A DNA stretch of 64,000 bases from Actinomadura sp. NBRC 104412 (lineage in GTDB: Bacteria > Actinomycetota > Actinomycetes > Streptosporangiales > Streptosporangiaceae): NCBI RefSeq assembly GCF_030269515.1, contig NZ_BSTM01000007.1, positions 226,968-290,967 on the forward strand, written 5' to 3'. How positions within the stretch are numbered: position 1 is the first letter of the stretch; every line of letters begins with the position of its first letter. Made by a program: the position numbers and the translations under genes. The notes beneath the pieces were generated by a model. That model was given only the letters and a program-made list of their open reading frames with translations. It was not told the origin of the DNA and did no database searches. Shown here piece after piece: positions 9,348-20,298 of this stretch.

Positions 9348-10559
9348 ATGCCGCTCGTCAACGCCGACGACATCCGATCCGCCCGCGCGCTGCTGCGCGA
9401 CGTGGTGGTCCCCACCCCTCTCATGCACTCCCGGGCGCTGTCCGAGGCCATCGGCGGCCCGGTCTACCTGAAGTGCGAGAACCTCCAGCGCACCGGATCG
9501 TTCAAGATCCGCGGGGCGTACGTGCGGATCGCGCGGCTCAGCGATGACGAACGAGCCCGCGGGGTCGTCGCGGCGAGCGCGGGCAACCACGCGCAGGGCG
9601 TGGCGCTGGCGGCGTCCATGCTCGGCTGCAAGGCCACCGTGTTCATGCCGGAGGGCGCCCCGCTGCCCAAGGTCGCCGCGACCAAGGCGTACGGCGCCGA
9701 GGTGGTCTTCACCGGCCCCACCGTGGACGACTGCCTGGACGCGGCCATGGAGCACGCCGCCAGGGAGGGGTCCGTCCTGATCCACCCGTTCGACCATCCG
9801 GACGTGGTGGCCGGGCAGGGGACGATCGGCCTGGAAATCCTGGAGCAGTGCCCCGACGTGCGGACGGTCGTCGGCGGCGTGGGCGGCGGCGGGCTGATCT
9901 CCGGGGTCGCGGCGGCGCTGAAGCAGGCCGCCGACCACGACGTCAAGGTGGTGGGCGCGCAGGCGAAGAAGGCGGCGGCGTTCCCGCCGTCCCTGGCGGC
10001 GGGCAAGCCGGTCCGGGTGGACGTGCAGCCCACGATGGCGGACGGCATCGCGGTCGGGCGGCCGGGCGAGCTGACCTACGAGCTGGTGACCGAGCTGGTC
10101 GACGCGGTGGTCACGGTGACCGAGGAGTCGATCTCGCAGGCGCTGCTGCTCTGCCTCGAACGCGCCAAGCAGGTGGTGGAGCCCGCCGGGGCGGCGGGCG
10201 TGGCGGCGCTGCTGGAGCACTCCTACGCGGTGCGGACCCCCGTGGTGGCGCTGCTGTCGGGCGGGAACATCGACCCCGTGCTGCTGGCCAAGGTGCTCAG
10301 GCACGGGCTGGCGGGCGCCGGCCGGTACCTGGTGGTGCGCTGCCGGCTGATCGACCGTCCCGGCGCGCTGGTGACGCTGCTGCGCGAGCTGGCCGAGCTG
10401 GGCGTGAACGTGCTGGACGTGATGCACGAGCGGGTCGCCGCGCGCCTCCACGTCGAGGAGGCGGAGGTGCTGATGCACCTGGAGACGCGCGGCCCCGAAC
10501 ACTGCGAGGAAGTGCTTGGCCGGCTCAGGGACAAGGGCTACGCGGTGCTCGCCGCGTGA
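9348..10559 (+). CDS. ilvA: Threonine ammonia-lyase with C-terminal ACT domain
   Basis: A 403-residue PLP enzyme converting L-threonine to 2-oxobutanoate and ammonia, the entry to isoleucine synthesis. The PLP lysine lies in RTGSFKIRGAY, the substrate loop is ASAGNHAQGVA, and the phosphate-binding glycine loop is GGVGGGGLISG. Residues 325-403 form one ACT-like domain (LVVRCRLIDRPGALVTLLRE). This length and single ACT domain match the medium-length type shared by catabolic TdcB-like and actinobacterial IlvA enzymes, so isoleucine feedback control cannot be assumed. It starts 9 bases after the MFS gene and ends at a strong bidirectional hairpin. Confidence 0.9.
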   Translation: MPLVNADDIRSARALLRDVVVPTPLMHSRALSEAIGGPVYLKCENLQRTGSFKIRGAYVRIARLSDDERARGVVAASAGNHAQGVALAASMLGCKATVFMPEGAPLPKVAATKAYGAEVVFTGPTVDDCLDAAMEHAAREGSVLIHPFDHPDVVAGQGTIGLEILEQCPDVRTVVGGVGGGGLISGVAAALKQAADHDVKVVGAQAKKAAAFPPSLAAGKPVRVDVQPTMADGIAVGRPGELTYELVTELVDAVVTVTEESISQALLLCLERAKQVVEPAGAAGVAALLEHSYAVRTPVVALLSGGNIDPVLLAKVLRHGLAGAGRYLVVRCRLIDRPGALVTLLRELAELGVNVLDVMHERVAARLHVEEAEVLMHLETRGPEHCEEVLGRLRDKGYAVLAA

Positions 10560-10603
10560 GCGGACCGTGCTCCCCGCCCGGGGGCGGGTCGCCGGCCGCT
10601 CAC
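10556..10603. terminator. Bidirectional terminator between ilvA and the M1 gene
   Basis: The arms GTGAGCGG (10556-10563) and CCGCTCAC (10596-10603) are perfect complements and enclose a second GC-rich stem around CCCGCCCGGGGGCGGG. The structure lies between the convergent stops of ilvA and the first M1 peptidase gene and overlaps the ilvA stop codon. There is no clear U tract, as is common in actinomycete terminators. Confidence 0.7.
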
Positions 10604-10619
10604 GCGTGCGAGCGCCACG

Positions 10620-12044
10620 TCACAGGGACGGCTTGCCGGAGGTGAAGACCCACTTCCGGAAGAGGTCGTCCAGCCGCTCGCCGGAAATGTCCTCGGCGAA
10701 CCGGATGAACTCGCGGGTGGTGAAGGTCCCGCCGCGGTTCCGGGCCGGCCATTCCTTGATCAGCCGGGCGAAGTCCTTCTCGCCGATCTCCAGCCGCAGG
10801 GCGTGGACGGTCATCGCGCCGCGGTCGTAGACGGTGGGGTGGAAGATGTTGTCCCGGCCGGGGTCGGCCGTGAGCGGCTTCCACAGGTCGTCGTCCGCCG
10901 GTGTGGCGTAGGTCTCGTCGAAGCTCTGCTGGACCGGCTTGTTCTGGAACTTCTCCAGGTACAGCCACTCGGCGTAGGTCGCGAAGCCCTCGTTCAGCCA
11001 GATGTCCGACCACCGCTCCGGCGTGCTGCTGTCGCCGTACCACTGGTGCGCCAGCTCGTGCGCGATGGTCGTGCGGGACGGCAGCGTCCCGGGGGCGTGG
11101 GCGCGGTCGTAGATCGAGCGCGCCTGGGTCTCCAGCGCGTACCCGATGTTCGCCCTGACGACGATGCCTCCGGTGGAGGTGAACGGGTACCTGCCGAACT
11201 TGGTGGCCAGGAAGTCCTGGATGAGGGCGGTCTGGTCGTGGAACTCGCGGCCCAGCGCGGGGCTGATGCCCAGCGCCTGGTCGGTGGCGGTGATGTTGGG
11301 GATGCCGGTGGAGGTCTTCCCGCTGAGAACGTCGTACTTGCCGATCGTGAGCATGCTCAGCTCGCTGGCCATCGGCTGGCGCATCTCCCAGCGCGTGGTG
11401 GTGAGGCCGCCCTTGGTGACCTTGCCGGAGAAGTCGCCGTTGGCCAGCGTCGTCAGCGACTTGGGCGCGGTCAGGAAGAACCTGTAGGTGGCCTTGTCCG
11501 CGGGCGTGTCGTTCACCGGGTACACCGTGGCCGCGCCGAACGGCTGGTTGACCATCAGCGCGCCGTCACTGGTCGGCACCCAGCCGGAGGTGCCCAGCGT
11601 GGCGTCGTTGATGGTCTGGGGGACGCCCGAGTAGGCGACGGTGACCGTGAACTTGCTGTTCTTCCGCAGCCCCTTGCGCGGGGTGATCTCCAGTTCCTGG
11701 GCGCCGGTGCGCCTGAACGCGGCCTTGGCGCCGTTCACCCGCAGCGAGGAGATCCGCAAGGGACCCAGGAAGTCCAGGTTGAACCGGGACAGGTTCTGCG
11801 TGGCGCGCGCCTGGATGCCGGTGACGGCCTGGATCCCCTTGCCGACCGGGTCGTACTTCAGCGCGATGTCGTAGTGGGCGACGTCGTACCCGCCGTTGCC
11901 CATGTCGGGGAAGTAGGGGTCGCCGGCTCCCGGAGCGCCGGGCGTGTACTTGGTGGTGGCCCCCGCGGGCACCGCCGAGACCAGGATTCCCGCCGTGGCG
12001 GCGAGCGCCACCACGGCCGTCCCTTTCGAGGCTCTGCTGCTCAT
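10620..12044 (-). CDS. Secreted M1 family metallopeptidase (copy 1)
   Basis: A 474-residue exported peptidase. The signal peptide covers about residues 1-29 (GTAVVALAATAGILVSAVPA then AGA). The zinc site is intact: HELAHQW with a second glutamate in WLNEGFATYAEW 18 residues on. The exopeptidase motif GxMEN of classical M1 aminopeptidases is replaced by YALETQ. The N-terminal domain is the M1 beta-sandwich (GNGGYDVAHYDIALKYDP). The protein lacks the long helical C-terminal domain of PepN. It is the last of three tandem paralogues on this strand, 32 bases after copy 2, so co-transcription is likely. It acts outside the cell on proteins or peptides. Confidence 0.88.
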   Translation of the reverse strand: MSSRASKGTAVVALAATAGILVSAVPAGATTKYTPGAPGAGDPYFPDMGNGGYDVAHYDIALKYDPVGKGIQAVTGIQARATQNLSRFNLDFLGPLRISSLRVNGAKAAFRRTGAQELEITPRKGLRKNSKFTVTVAYSGVPQTINDATLGTSGWVPTSDGALMVNQPFGAATVYPVNDTPADKATYRFFLTAPKSLTTLANGDFSGKVTKGGLTTTRWEMRQPMASELSMLTIGKYDVLSGKTSTGIPNITATDQALGISPALGREFHDQTALIQDFLATKFGRYPFTSTGGIVVRANIGYALETQARSIYDRAHAPGTLPSRTTIAHELAHQWYGDSSTPERWSDIWLNEGFATYAEWLYLEKFQNKPVQQSFDETYATPADDDLWKPLTADPGRDNIFHPTVYDRGAMTVHALRLEIGEKDFARLIKEWPARNRGGTFTTREFIRFAEDISGERLDDLFRKWVFTSGKPSL

Positions 12045-12075
12045 CGCCCAAAAGTCCCAGCGCGGGCACCACTGA

Positions 12076-13605
12076 TCAAGCGCGATTCGATTGCGATTTG
12101 GACCGGTTCAGGACAGTCGCATCCTCGGACGGGCGGTTGGTCCGTTTCGGCATGGCGGGCCGTCCGGGCTCGTAGAGCCAGTCCCGGAAGAGCGGGCCGA
12201 GGTTCCTTCCGGACACCTGCTCGGCGAGCGCGATGAGGTCGCGGGTCGTGCCGTGGCCGTGGGCGCGCGTGGCCGTCCAGGCGCGCAGGATCCGGAAGAA
12301 CGCGCGGTCACCGACGGTGGTGCGCAGCGCGTGCACGGTCATGGCCCCGCGCGTGTAGATGGGGAAGTGGTCGAACAGGCCCTTCGGACCCGGCCTGCCG
12401 GTGGGCCGCTCCCAGTCCTTCGCGCTCGCGCGCTTGTACGCCTGCCTGAAGAACTGCTCGGCGGTCCGGCCCTTGTGCTGCTCGCTCCACAGCCATTCGG
12501 CGTACGTGGCGAAGCCCTCGTTCAGCCAGATGTCCTCCCAGCGCCGCAGGCTGACGCTGTTGCCGAACCACTGGTGGGCGAGCTCGTGCACGATCAGCGG
12601 GACGTCGGCGGCGCTCGGGTAGACGGGCCGGTTCTGCGTCTCCAGCGCGTAGCCGACCGGGACGTTGTCGATGACGCCGCCGGAGGAGTCGAACGGGTAC
12701 CGGCCGAAGAGCCGCGCCGCCCAGTCCGTCACCTTGCCGGTGGTGGCGTGGAACCGTGCCACGTCCTGCATCAGCGAGGTGTCCACCGCGCTGATCGTCC
12801 GGATTCCGGCGGGGGAGCGTCCCTCGCGCACGCGGAACCTTCCGATCGCCACCATGGCCAGGTAGCCCGCCATGGGCCGCCGGGAGCGCCACAGGTGCGT
12901 CACGGTCCGCGGCGCGCCCGCCCGGCCGCCCGTCCGGCCGCCCGCCAGGAACGACCGCACCGGCTCGCCGTTGGCCAGGACGGACAGCCCCTCCGGCACG
13001 GTGATCCGGTAGGAGTACGTGGCCTTGTCGGTGGGATGGTCGTTCAGCGGGAACCAGGTGGCCGAGCCCTGTGGCTGCGACAGGCTGACCGCGCCGTCGG
13101 GGGTGCGGATCCAGCCGGAGCCGCGGCCGTTCGGCGCACCCGTGTAGGCGACGGCGACGGTGAAGTGGTGTCCCTTCACGATGCCCGGGCGCGGCGTGAC
13201 GATGAGCTCCTGGCCGTCCCGGCGGTACGCGGCGGGGCTCCCGTCGACGGTGACCTCGTGGATCTGGTTGCCGACGAAGTCCAGGTCGAACCGGGACAGG
13301 TTCTGCGTCGCGACCGCGGTGACCCGCGTGGTGGCCGCGATCCGCCGGTCGCGCGGCTCGTACCGGAGCCGGATGTCGTAGTGGCGGGCGTCGTAGCCGC
13401 CGTTGCCCGCCTGCGGGAAGTACGGGTCGCCGACGCCCGGAGCGCCCGGGGTGAACGCTCCGTCCGCCCCGTCCTGCGCCGGGTGTTGCTGTGCGGGCCG
13501 TGGCGGGGCGGGCGAGGCGGTCGCGGCGGTGAGGGCGCTCGCGAACAGCGCCGGGACGAGGATCAGGGAGGCGGCGGAGGCGCGCGCCGCGGAGCATGTC
13601 ACCAC
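12076..13605 (-). CDS. Secreted M1 family metallopeptidase (copy 2)
   Basis: A 509-residue paralogue. The N-terminal hydrophobic stretch (ASLILVPALFASALTAA) is a signal sequence. The mature start GDPYFPQAGNGGYDARHYDI is almost the same as copy 1. The zinc motif is HELAHQWFGNS with WLNEGFATYAEWLW, and the GxMEN position reads YALETQ. It starts with GTG at 13605. A basic C-terminal tail rich in Arg, Asn and Ser ends the protein. It is 101 bases downstream of copy 3 and 32 bases upstream of copy 1. Substrate preference relative to the other copies cannot be read from sequence. Confidence 0.87.
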   Translation of the reverse strand: MVTCSAARASAASLILVPALFASALTAATASPAPPRPAQQHPAQDGADGAFTPGAPGVGDPYFPQAGNGGYDARHYDIRLRYEPRDRRIAATTRVTAVATQNLSRFDLDFVGNQIHEVTVDGSPAAYRRDGQELIVTPRPGIVKGHHFTVAVAYTGAPNGRGSGWIRTPDGAVSLSQPQGSATWFPLNDHPTDKATYSYRITVPEGLSVLANGEPVRSFLAGGRTGGRAGAPRTVTHLWRSRRPMAGYLAMVAIGRFRVREGRSPAGIRTISAVDTSLMQDVARFHATTGKVTDWAARLFGRYPFDSSGGVIDNVPVGYALETQNRPVYPSAADVPLIVHELAHQWFGNSVSLRRWEDIWLNEGFATYAEWLWSEQHKGRTAEQFFRQAYKRASAKDWERPTGRPGPKGLFDHFPIYTRGAMTVHALRTTVGDRAFFRILRAWTATRAHGHGTTRDLIALAEQVSGRNLGPLFRDWLYEPGRPAMPKRTNRPSEDATVLNRSKSQSNRA

Positions 13606-13706
13606 GCGGCCACCATGGCGAGCCCGCCCGCTCCTGTCGCGCGGTCAGACCATGGCTTTCCGGATCCGTTGCCCACTCCTGGGGATCGGTTGCCGATCCC
13701 CAGGGG

Positions 13707-15290
<1,584 letters not shown>

Positions 15291-15316
15291 GGTGCCAAGA
15301 CTGCCCGTGCCCGGCA

Positions 15317-15346
15317 CACGGGGCAACTCGGATGAATTGCCCCGTG
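15317..15346 (-). terminator. Hairpin after hppD
   Basis: CACGGGGCAA and TTGCCCCGTG form a perfect 10-bp stem with a 10-base loop. It lies downstream of the hppD stop on the minus strand and before the metallopeptidase gene, so it probably ends the hppD transcript and separates the two units. Confidence 0.65.
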
Positions 15347-15398
15347 GTCACTTATGGTGATTCTTTCGGGCCGAAGGCTACGGATCGGGTGATAGGGA

Positions 15399-16598
<1,200 letters not shown>

Positions 16599-16619
16599 AC
16601 CACGAGGGGGCGGGACCGG

Positions 16620-17153
16620 ATGATCGACGATCTGGACGCACGGATGATCGCGCTGTTCACGGCCGAGCCCAGGATCGGCGTGCTGGAGGCGTCCCGACGG
16701 CTCGGGGTGGCGCGCGGCACCGTCCAGGCCCGGCTCGACCGGCTGTCCAGGCACGGGGTGATCCGCGGCTTCGGCCCGCAGATCGACCCGGCCGCGCTCG
16801 GCTACGGGGTCACGGCGTTCGTGACGCTACAGATCCGCCAGCCCGGCGGTCACGACCCCGTCGCCGAGCGGCTGGCCGGGGTGCCCGAAGTGATCGAGGC
16901 GCACACCATCACCGGCGCCGGCGACATGCTCTGCCGCGTGGTCGCCCGCAGCAACCAGGACCTGCAACGGGTGATCGACATGATCGTGGCGGTGCGGGGC
17001 GTGGAGCGCGCGTCCTCGGTGATCTCCCTGGCCACCCAGGTGCCGTACCGCACCCTCCCCCTGGTCGCCGCGGCCGCGGGCACGGAAAACGCCCCCGAAC
17101 CCGGCCGCGGACGGGGTATCGGGGGCGTTCCGGCGAACGATGGAGCGCTGTGA
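16620..17153 (+). CDS. Lrp/AsnC family regulator, probable control of hppD
   Basis: A 177-residue regulator. Residues 1-60 form the winged helix-turn-helix (LEASRRLGVARGTVQARLDR), and residues 70-145 the RAM/ACT ligand domain (EAHTITGAGDMLCRVVARSN). The ATG at 16620 is preceded by GAGGGGG; an upstream GTG at 16545 is in frame but lies inside the putative operator. The neighbour hppD is divergent, and the usual effectors of this family are amino acids, so tyrosine or a related metabolite is a plausible ligand. The last 20 or so codons encode a Gly/Arg-rich tail because they overlap the terminator hairpin at 17088-17129. Confidence 0.85.
   Translation: MIDDLDARMIALFTAEPRIGVLEASRRLGVARGTVQARLDRLSRHGVIRGFGPQIDPAALGYGVTAFVTLQIRQPGGHDPVAERLAGVPEVIEAHTITGAGDMLCRVVARSNQDLQRVIDMIVAVRGVERASSVISLATQVPYRTLPLVAAAAGTENAPEPGRGRGIGGVPANDGAL
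17088..17129. terminator. Bidirectional terminator inside the 3' end of the Lrp gene
   Basis: AACGCCCCCGA (17088-17098) and TCGGGGGCGTT (17119-17129) are perfect 11-bp complements. Read on the minus strand the stem is followed by GTTTTCC, a short U tract, so it is a good terminator for greA. It lies inside the coding sequence of the convergent Lrp gene. Confidence 0.75.
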
Positions 17154-17175
17154 GGCGCCGGGCCGGCGCCCGGCG

Positions 17176-17676
17176 TCAGCTTCCCGCGTAGGGGGTGGCG
17201 TCAAGGATCTCCACGGTCATGCTCCGGCCGTTGGGCAGGGTGTAGGTGGCCTTGTCCCCCACCTTCTTGCCGTTGATCGCGGCGCCGAGCGGGGAGTTGG
17301 GGGAGTAGACGTCGATGGGAGCGCCGCTCTCCTCGCGGGACGCGAGCAGGAAGGTGACCTCCTCGTCGTCGCCCTCGAAGGAGACCGTGACGGTCATGCC
17401 GGGGCCGACCACGCCCTCGGTGCGGGGGGCCTCGCCGACCCGGGCGTTCTCAAGGATGGACTGGAGCTGGAGGATGCGCCCCTCGATCTTGCCCTGCTCC
17501 TCCTTGGCCGCGTGGTAGCCGCCGTTCTCGCGCAGGTCGCCCTCCTCCCGCGCCGCCTCGATCTTCTGAGCGATCTCGATGCGGCCCGGGCCCGACAGGT
17601 GGTCCAGCTCAGCCTTGAGCCGGTCGTACGCATCCTGGGTCAGCCAGGTTACGTTGTCAGCGCGGGTCTCGGTCAC
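17176..17676 (-). CDS. greA: Transcription elongation factor GreA
   Basis: A 166-residue GreA, which stimulates transcript cleavage by backtracked RNA polymerase. The N-terminal coiled coil carries the tip sequence EEGDLRENGGYHAAKEEQG, with the acidic DLRENxxYxAAKE signature. The C-terminal FKBP-like domain contains SPLGAAINGKKVGD. The length is that of actinobacterial GreA. It is followed by DUF4307 and mca in the opposite direction, the same order as in mycobacteria. The intergenic region upstream (17677-17848) should hold its promoter; I see no clear -35/-10 pair. Confidence 0.95.
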   Translation of the reverse strand: MTETRADNVTWLTQDAYDRLKAELDHLSGPGRIEIAQKIEAAREEGDLRENGGYHAAKEEQGKIEGRILQLQSILENARVGEAPRTEGVVGPGMTVTVSFEGDDEEVTFLLASREESGAPIDVYSPNSPLGAAINGKKVGDKATYTLPNGRSMTVEILDATPYAGS

Positions 17677-17848
17677 GGGTACTCCTCATCCACATGTAGC
17701 GATCTCGCCGGTCCCGGCGGGACGGGCGACACATCGACATGAAGTGCGGCCGGGTGAAACCTCTAGCCTATCCGGTGTGTGCGGGTAAAGGTTCCCTGAA
17801 CGGCTCGCACGCAACCCGCCAAAACCGGTCGGGCTGTCACCAGGTGAT

Positions 17849-18400
17849 TCACACCTTGTGGCAGTCTTTGACGCGGGCGCCCGTGGCCCGTTTCGACGTG
17901 CTCAAGGTGTCGGTCCGGGTGATCTTCGAGACGCCCTTCGGAACGGTGATCCGCTTGGCCGCCAGAATGGCGAAGCTTTTGTCGAAGGCGTCCACCGTGC
18001 ACTGGACCACATCGCCCTCGTCCTTGGCGACGGCATACTTGACCTGCACCGATGTGTCGCTCTGTATGACGAACGCGATGGTCTGCGAGGCGATTCCCGG
18101 GGTGGTGCCCGCATGACCGACGATCACCGCCCAGCCGGCCGCGAACACCACCGCAAGCAGGCCGATCACCACGGCGCCCAGCGGGCCGAGGCGGCGGCCG
18201 TCCCGCCCGTCCCTCCCGTCCCGCTCCGGACGGTGGCCACCTCCGGACGCTCCGTCCCCTGGAGGCCACTCGCCGGGCGGCCCGTCGTGCGCCGCCACCG
18301 GACCGCGCTCCTCGCCGTCGCCCTCCCGGTCACCCGTCCCGTCATCCGTCCGGGCGGGCAGGGTGGACGCCGGTGACCCTGGCTTGACGCTCGTTGACAT
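17849..18400 (-). CDS. DUF4307 membrane-anchored protein
   Basis: A 183-residue protein. The first 70 residues are a hydrophilic, Gly/Asp/Arg-rich cytoplasmic tail, followed by one helix (GAVVIGLLAVVFAAGWAVIV) and an extracytoplasmic domain ending in TGARVKDCHKV with two cysteines (VVQCTVDAF and DCHKV). The domain matches DUF4307, whose gene sits beside mca in many actinobacteria (Rv1081c in M. tuberculosis, from memory). Function is unknown. The ATG at 18400 is used. The gene is divergent from mca with 121 bases between. Confidence 0.8.
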   Translation of the reverse strand: MSTSVKPGSPASTLPARTDDGTGDREGDGEERGPVAAHDGPPGEWPPGDGASGGGHRPERDGRDGRDGRRLGPLGAVVIGLLAVVFAAGWAVIVGHAGTTPGIASQTIAFVIQSDTSVQVKYAVAKDEGDVVQCTVDAFDKSFAILAAKRITVPKGVSKITRTDTLSTSKRATGARVKDCHKV

Positions 18401-18521
18401 GCGGGGAATCTCCGTGCGGCACGTGGACGTTGTCAGGAACAATTCTCTTCCGTCGCGAGGGGTGCTCCGAACCGGGGTCCCTCGAGGCGATTCGCGTGCA
18501 GGTTGCTGAGAGGGAGTATCC

Positions 18522-19460
18522 GTGTCCGAGGCCATAGACCAGGCCATAGACGAGGCGCCGCTCGACCCGTCCGGCGGGCCGGGGCAAGGGCTGCGGCTGA
18601 TGGCCGTGCACGCCCACCCGGACGACGAGTCGAGCAAGGGCGCGGCCACCATGGCCCGGTACGTCGCCGACGGCGTCGAGGTGCTCGTGGTCACGTGCAC
18701 CGGCGGCGAGCGCGGCAGCATCCTCAACCCCGCGATGGACCGTGCCGAGATCAAGGAGAACATCGGGAAGGTCCGCGAGGAGGAGATGGCGCGCGCCCGG
18801 GAGATCCTCGGGGTGGAGCAGCGCTGGCTCGGCTTCGTCGACTCCGGCTTCCCCGAGGGCGACCCGCCGCCTCCTCTGCCGGAGGGCTGTTTCGCGTTGC
18901 AGCCGTTGGAGGTCGCGTCCGAGCCGCTGGTGCGGGCCGTCCGCGAGTTCCGGCCGCACGTGATCCTGACCTATGACGAGAAGGGCGGCTACCCGCACCC
19001 CGACCACGTGAAGTGCCACGAGGTGTCGGTGGAGGCGTTCGAGGCCGCGGGCGACCCGGACCGTTACCCGGACGCGGGCGAGCCCTGGCAGCCGCTCAAG
19101 CTCTACTACCACATGACCTTCACCAAGGAGCGGGTCCTGGCGCTGCACGCCGCCATGGAGAGCAAGGGCCTGGAGTCCCCGTACAAGGAGTGGATCGAGC
19201 GCTTCGAGAAGGAGGAGCGCCCGGCCCTGTGGGACGTGACCACCCGCGTCCCGTGCGGGGACTTCTTCGAGACCAGGGACAAGGCACTGCTGGCGCACGC
19301 CACCCAGATCGACCCCAACGGCTTCTGGTTCCGCGTCCCACTGGACGTCCAGCGCGAGGTATGGCCCACCGAGGACTACCATTTGGCCAGGTCCCTGGTC
19401 GACACGGAGCTGCCGGAGGACGATCTGTTCGCCGGCGTCCGGGAGAAGGTATGTCTGTAG
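18522..19460 (+). CDS. mca: Mycothiol S-conjugate amidase
   Basis: A 312-residue zinc amidase that cleaves mycothiol S-conjugates to glucosaminyl inositol and a mercapturic acid that is exported, a detoxification route restricted to actinobacteria. The LmbE-family motif AHPDDE (residues 29-34) and the third zinc ligand in GGYPHPDHVKCHEVS are present. The acidic NPAMDRAEIKENIGK region is characteristic of Mca/MshB. Its length and the insertion pattern favour Mca over MshB. The ATG or GTG start at 18522 follows GAGGGAG. A small membrane protein gene overlaps its last ten bases, as in the mycobacterial locus. Confidence 0.93.
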   Translation: MSEAIDQAIDEAPLDPSGGPGQGLRLMAVHAHPDDESSKGAATMARYVADGVEVLVVTCTGGERGSILNPAMDRAEIKENIGKVREEEMARAREILGVEQRWLGFVDSGFPEGDPPPPLPEGCFALQPLEVASEPLVRAVREFRPHVILTYDEKGGYPHPDHVKCHEVSVEAFEAAGDPDRYPDAGEPWQPLKLYYHMTFTKERVLALHAAMESKGLESPYKEWIERFEKEERPALWDVTTRVPCGDFFETRDKALLAHATQIDPNGFWFRVPLDVQREVWPTEDYHLARSLVDTELPEDDLFAGVREKVCL

Positions 19461-19723
19461 TGTCCGTTTTCGCCGCCCTGCCGACGCACGGGGCGCCGCT
19501 CGCGATGCCGCTCAACGACGACACCGTGACCCCGGGGTTCCTCGGATTCGGGGTGTTCGTGGCCCTGCTGATCGCGCTGATCTTCCTGATCCGGTCGATG
19601 AACAAGCAGATCCGCAAGATCCAGGCTCCTCGCGAGGCGGACCTCAAACAGCAGGAATGGGAGGCCGCCCAGGCCGCCAAGGCTGTCCAGGTCGCCAAGG
19701 ACGAACCTTCCGAAAAGCCCTGA
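19451..19723 (+). CDS. Small single-span membrane protein downstream of mca
   Basis: A 90-residue protein with one strong helix (GFGVFVALLIALIFLIRSMN, about residues 33-52) followed by a basic and then Ala/Gln/Lys-rich cytoplasmic helix. The ATG at 19451 overlaps the mca stop and is preceded by GGGAGAAGG, so the two are translationally coupled. A protein of this type follows mca in mycobacteria (Rv1083, from memory). No function is known; the linkage suggests a membrane role connected with mycothiol conjugate processing or export, which is inference. Confidence 0.75.
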   Translation: MSVVSVFAALPTHGAPLAMPLNDDTVTPGFLGFGVFVALLIALIFLIRSMNKQIRKIQAPREADLKQQEWEAAQAAKAVQVAKDEPSEKP

Positions 19724-19772
19724 GCCGCCCCGAAACGGGTTGAGCCTCTTCCTGCCCGGGGAGGACGTCGGT

Positions 19773-20258
19773 GTGCGTGCCGACGAGAAGCAGGATGAAC
19801 CGGCCGTCCCGCTGGAGGCCCTGGAAGAGGACCTCCGGCGCGCCGAGCGGACCGGCGACGAGCGCGCGATCCTTCTGGCCCGCTACCGGCTGGGCCGTGC
19901 GGTCTGCGCGGCCGGTGACACGGACCGCGCGGCGGACCTGCTCCAGCCCCTGCCGAACGCGTTCGCGGCCTTGAAGGAGCCAGACCGCTTCAATCGCGGA
20001 CGCGCCCTGACCGGCCTCGGCGAGGTCTGCCTGGCCCGCCGCCTCCCGGTGGTGGCGATCAACTTCTTCGGCCAGGCCCTGGAGATCATGCGTGCCGAAC
20101 GGGCGCTCGCGCAGGAGGCGGACGTGTGGGTGCACTTCGCCGAGGCCGCCCGCATGCGCTCCGATCCCGACGCCGAGCGCGCCTCCCTGGACAGGGCGGA
20201 CGCCGCGCGGCGGTCCTGGGAGGCGGCCAGGAAGGCGGCCAGGGACGCGGCCGGATAA
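19773..20258 (+). CDS. TPR-like helical protein
   Basis: A 161-residue cytosolic protein composed of paired amphipathic helices with TPR spacing (for example RYRLGRAVCAAGDTDRAADL and RALTGLGEVCLARRLPVVAI). About three TPR-like units are visible; a charged C-terminal helix ends the protein. The GTG at 19773 is chosen because GGGGAGG ends eight bases before it; a TTG at 19740 gives 11 extra residues. The gene follows the small membrane protein by 49 bases and precedes ribonuclease Z by 40. A binding partner cannot be inferred. Confidence 0.65.
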   Translation: MRADEKQDEPAVPLEALEEDLRRAERTGDERAILLARYRLGRAVCAAGDTDRAADLLQPLPNAFAALKEPDRFNRGRALTGLGEVCLARRLPVVAINFFGQALEIMRAERALAQEADVWVHFAEAARMRSDPDAERASLDRADAARRSWEAARKAARDAAG

Positions 20259-20298
20259 TCGGAGGCCGGCCGCGGCCGATCACCGGCACCATGGGGGC

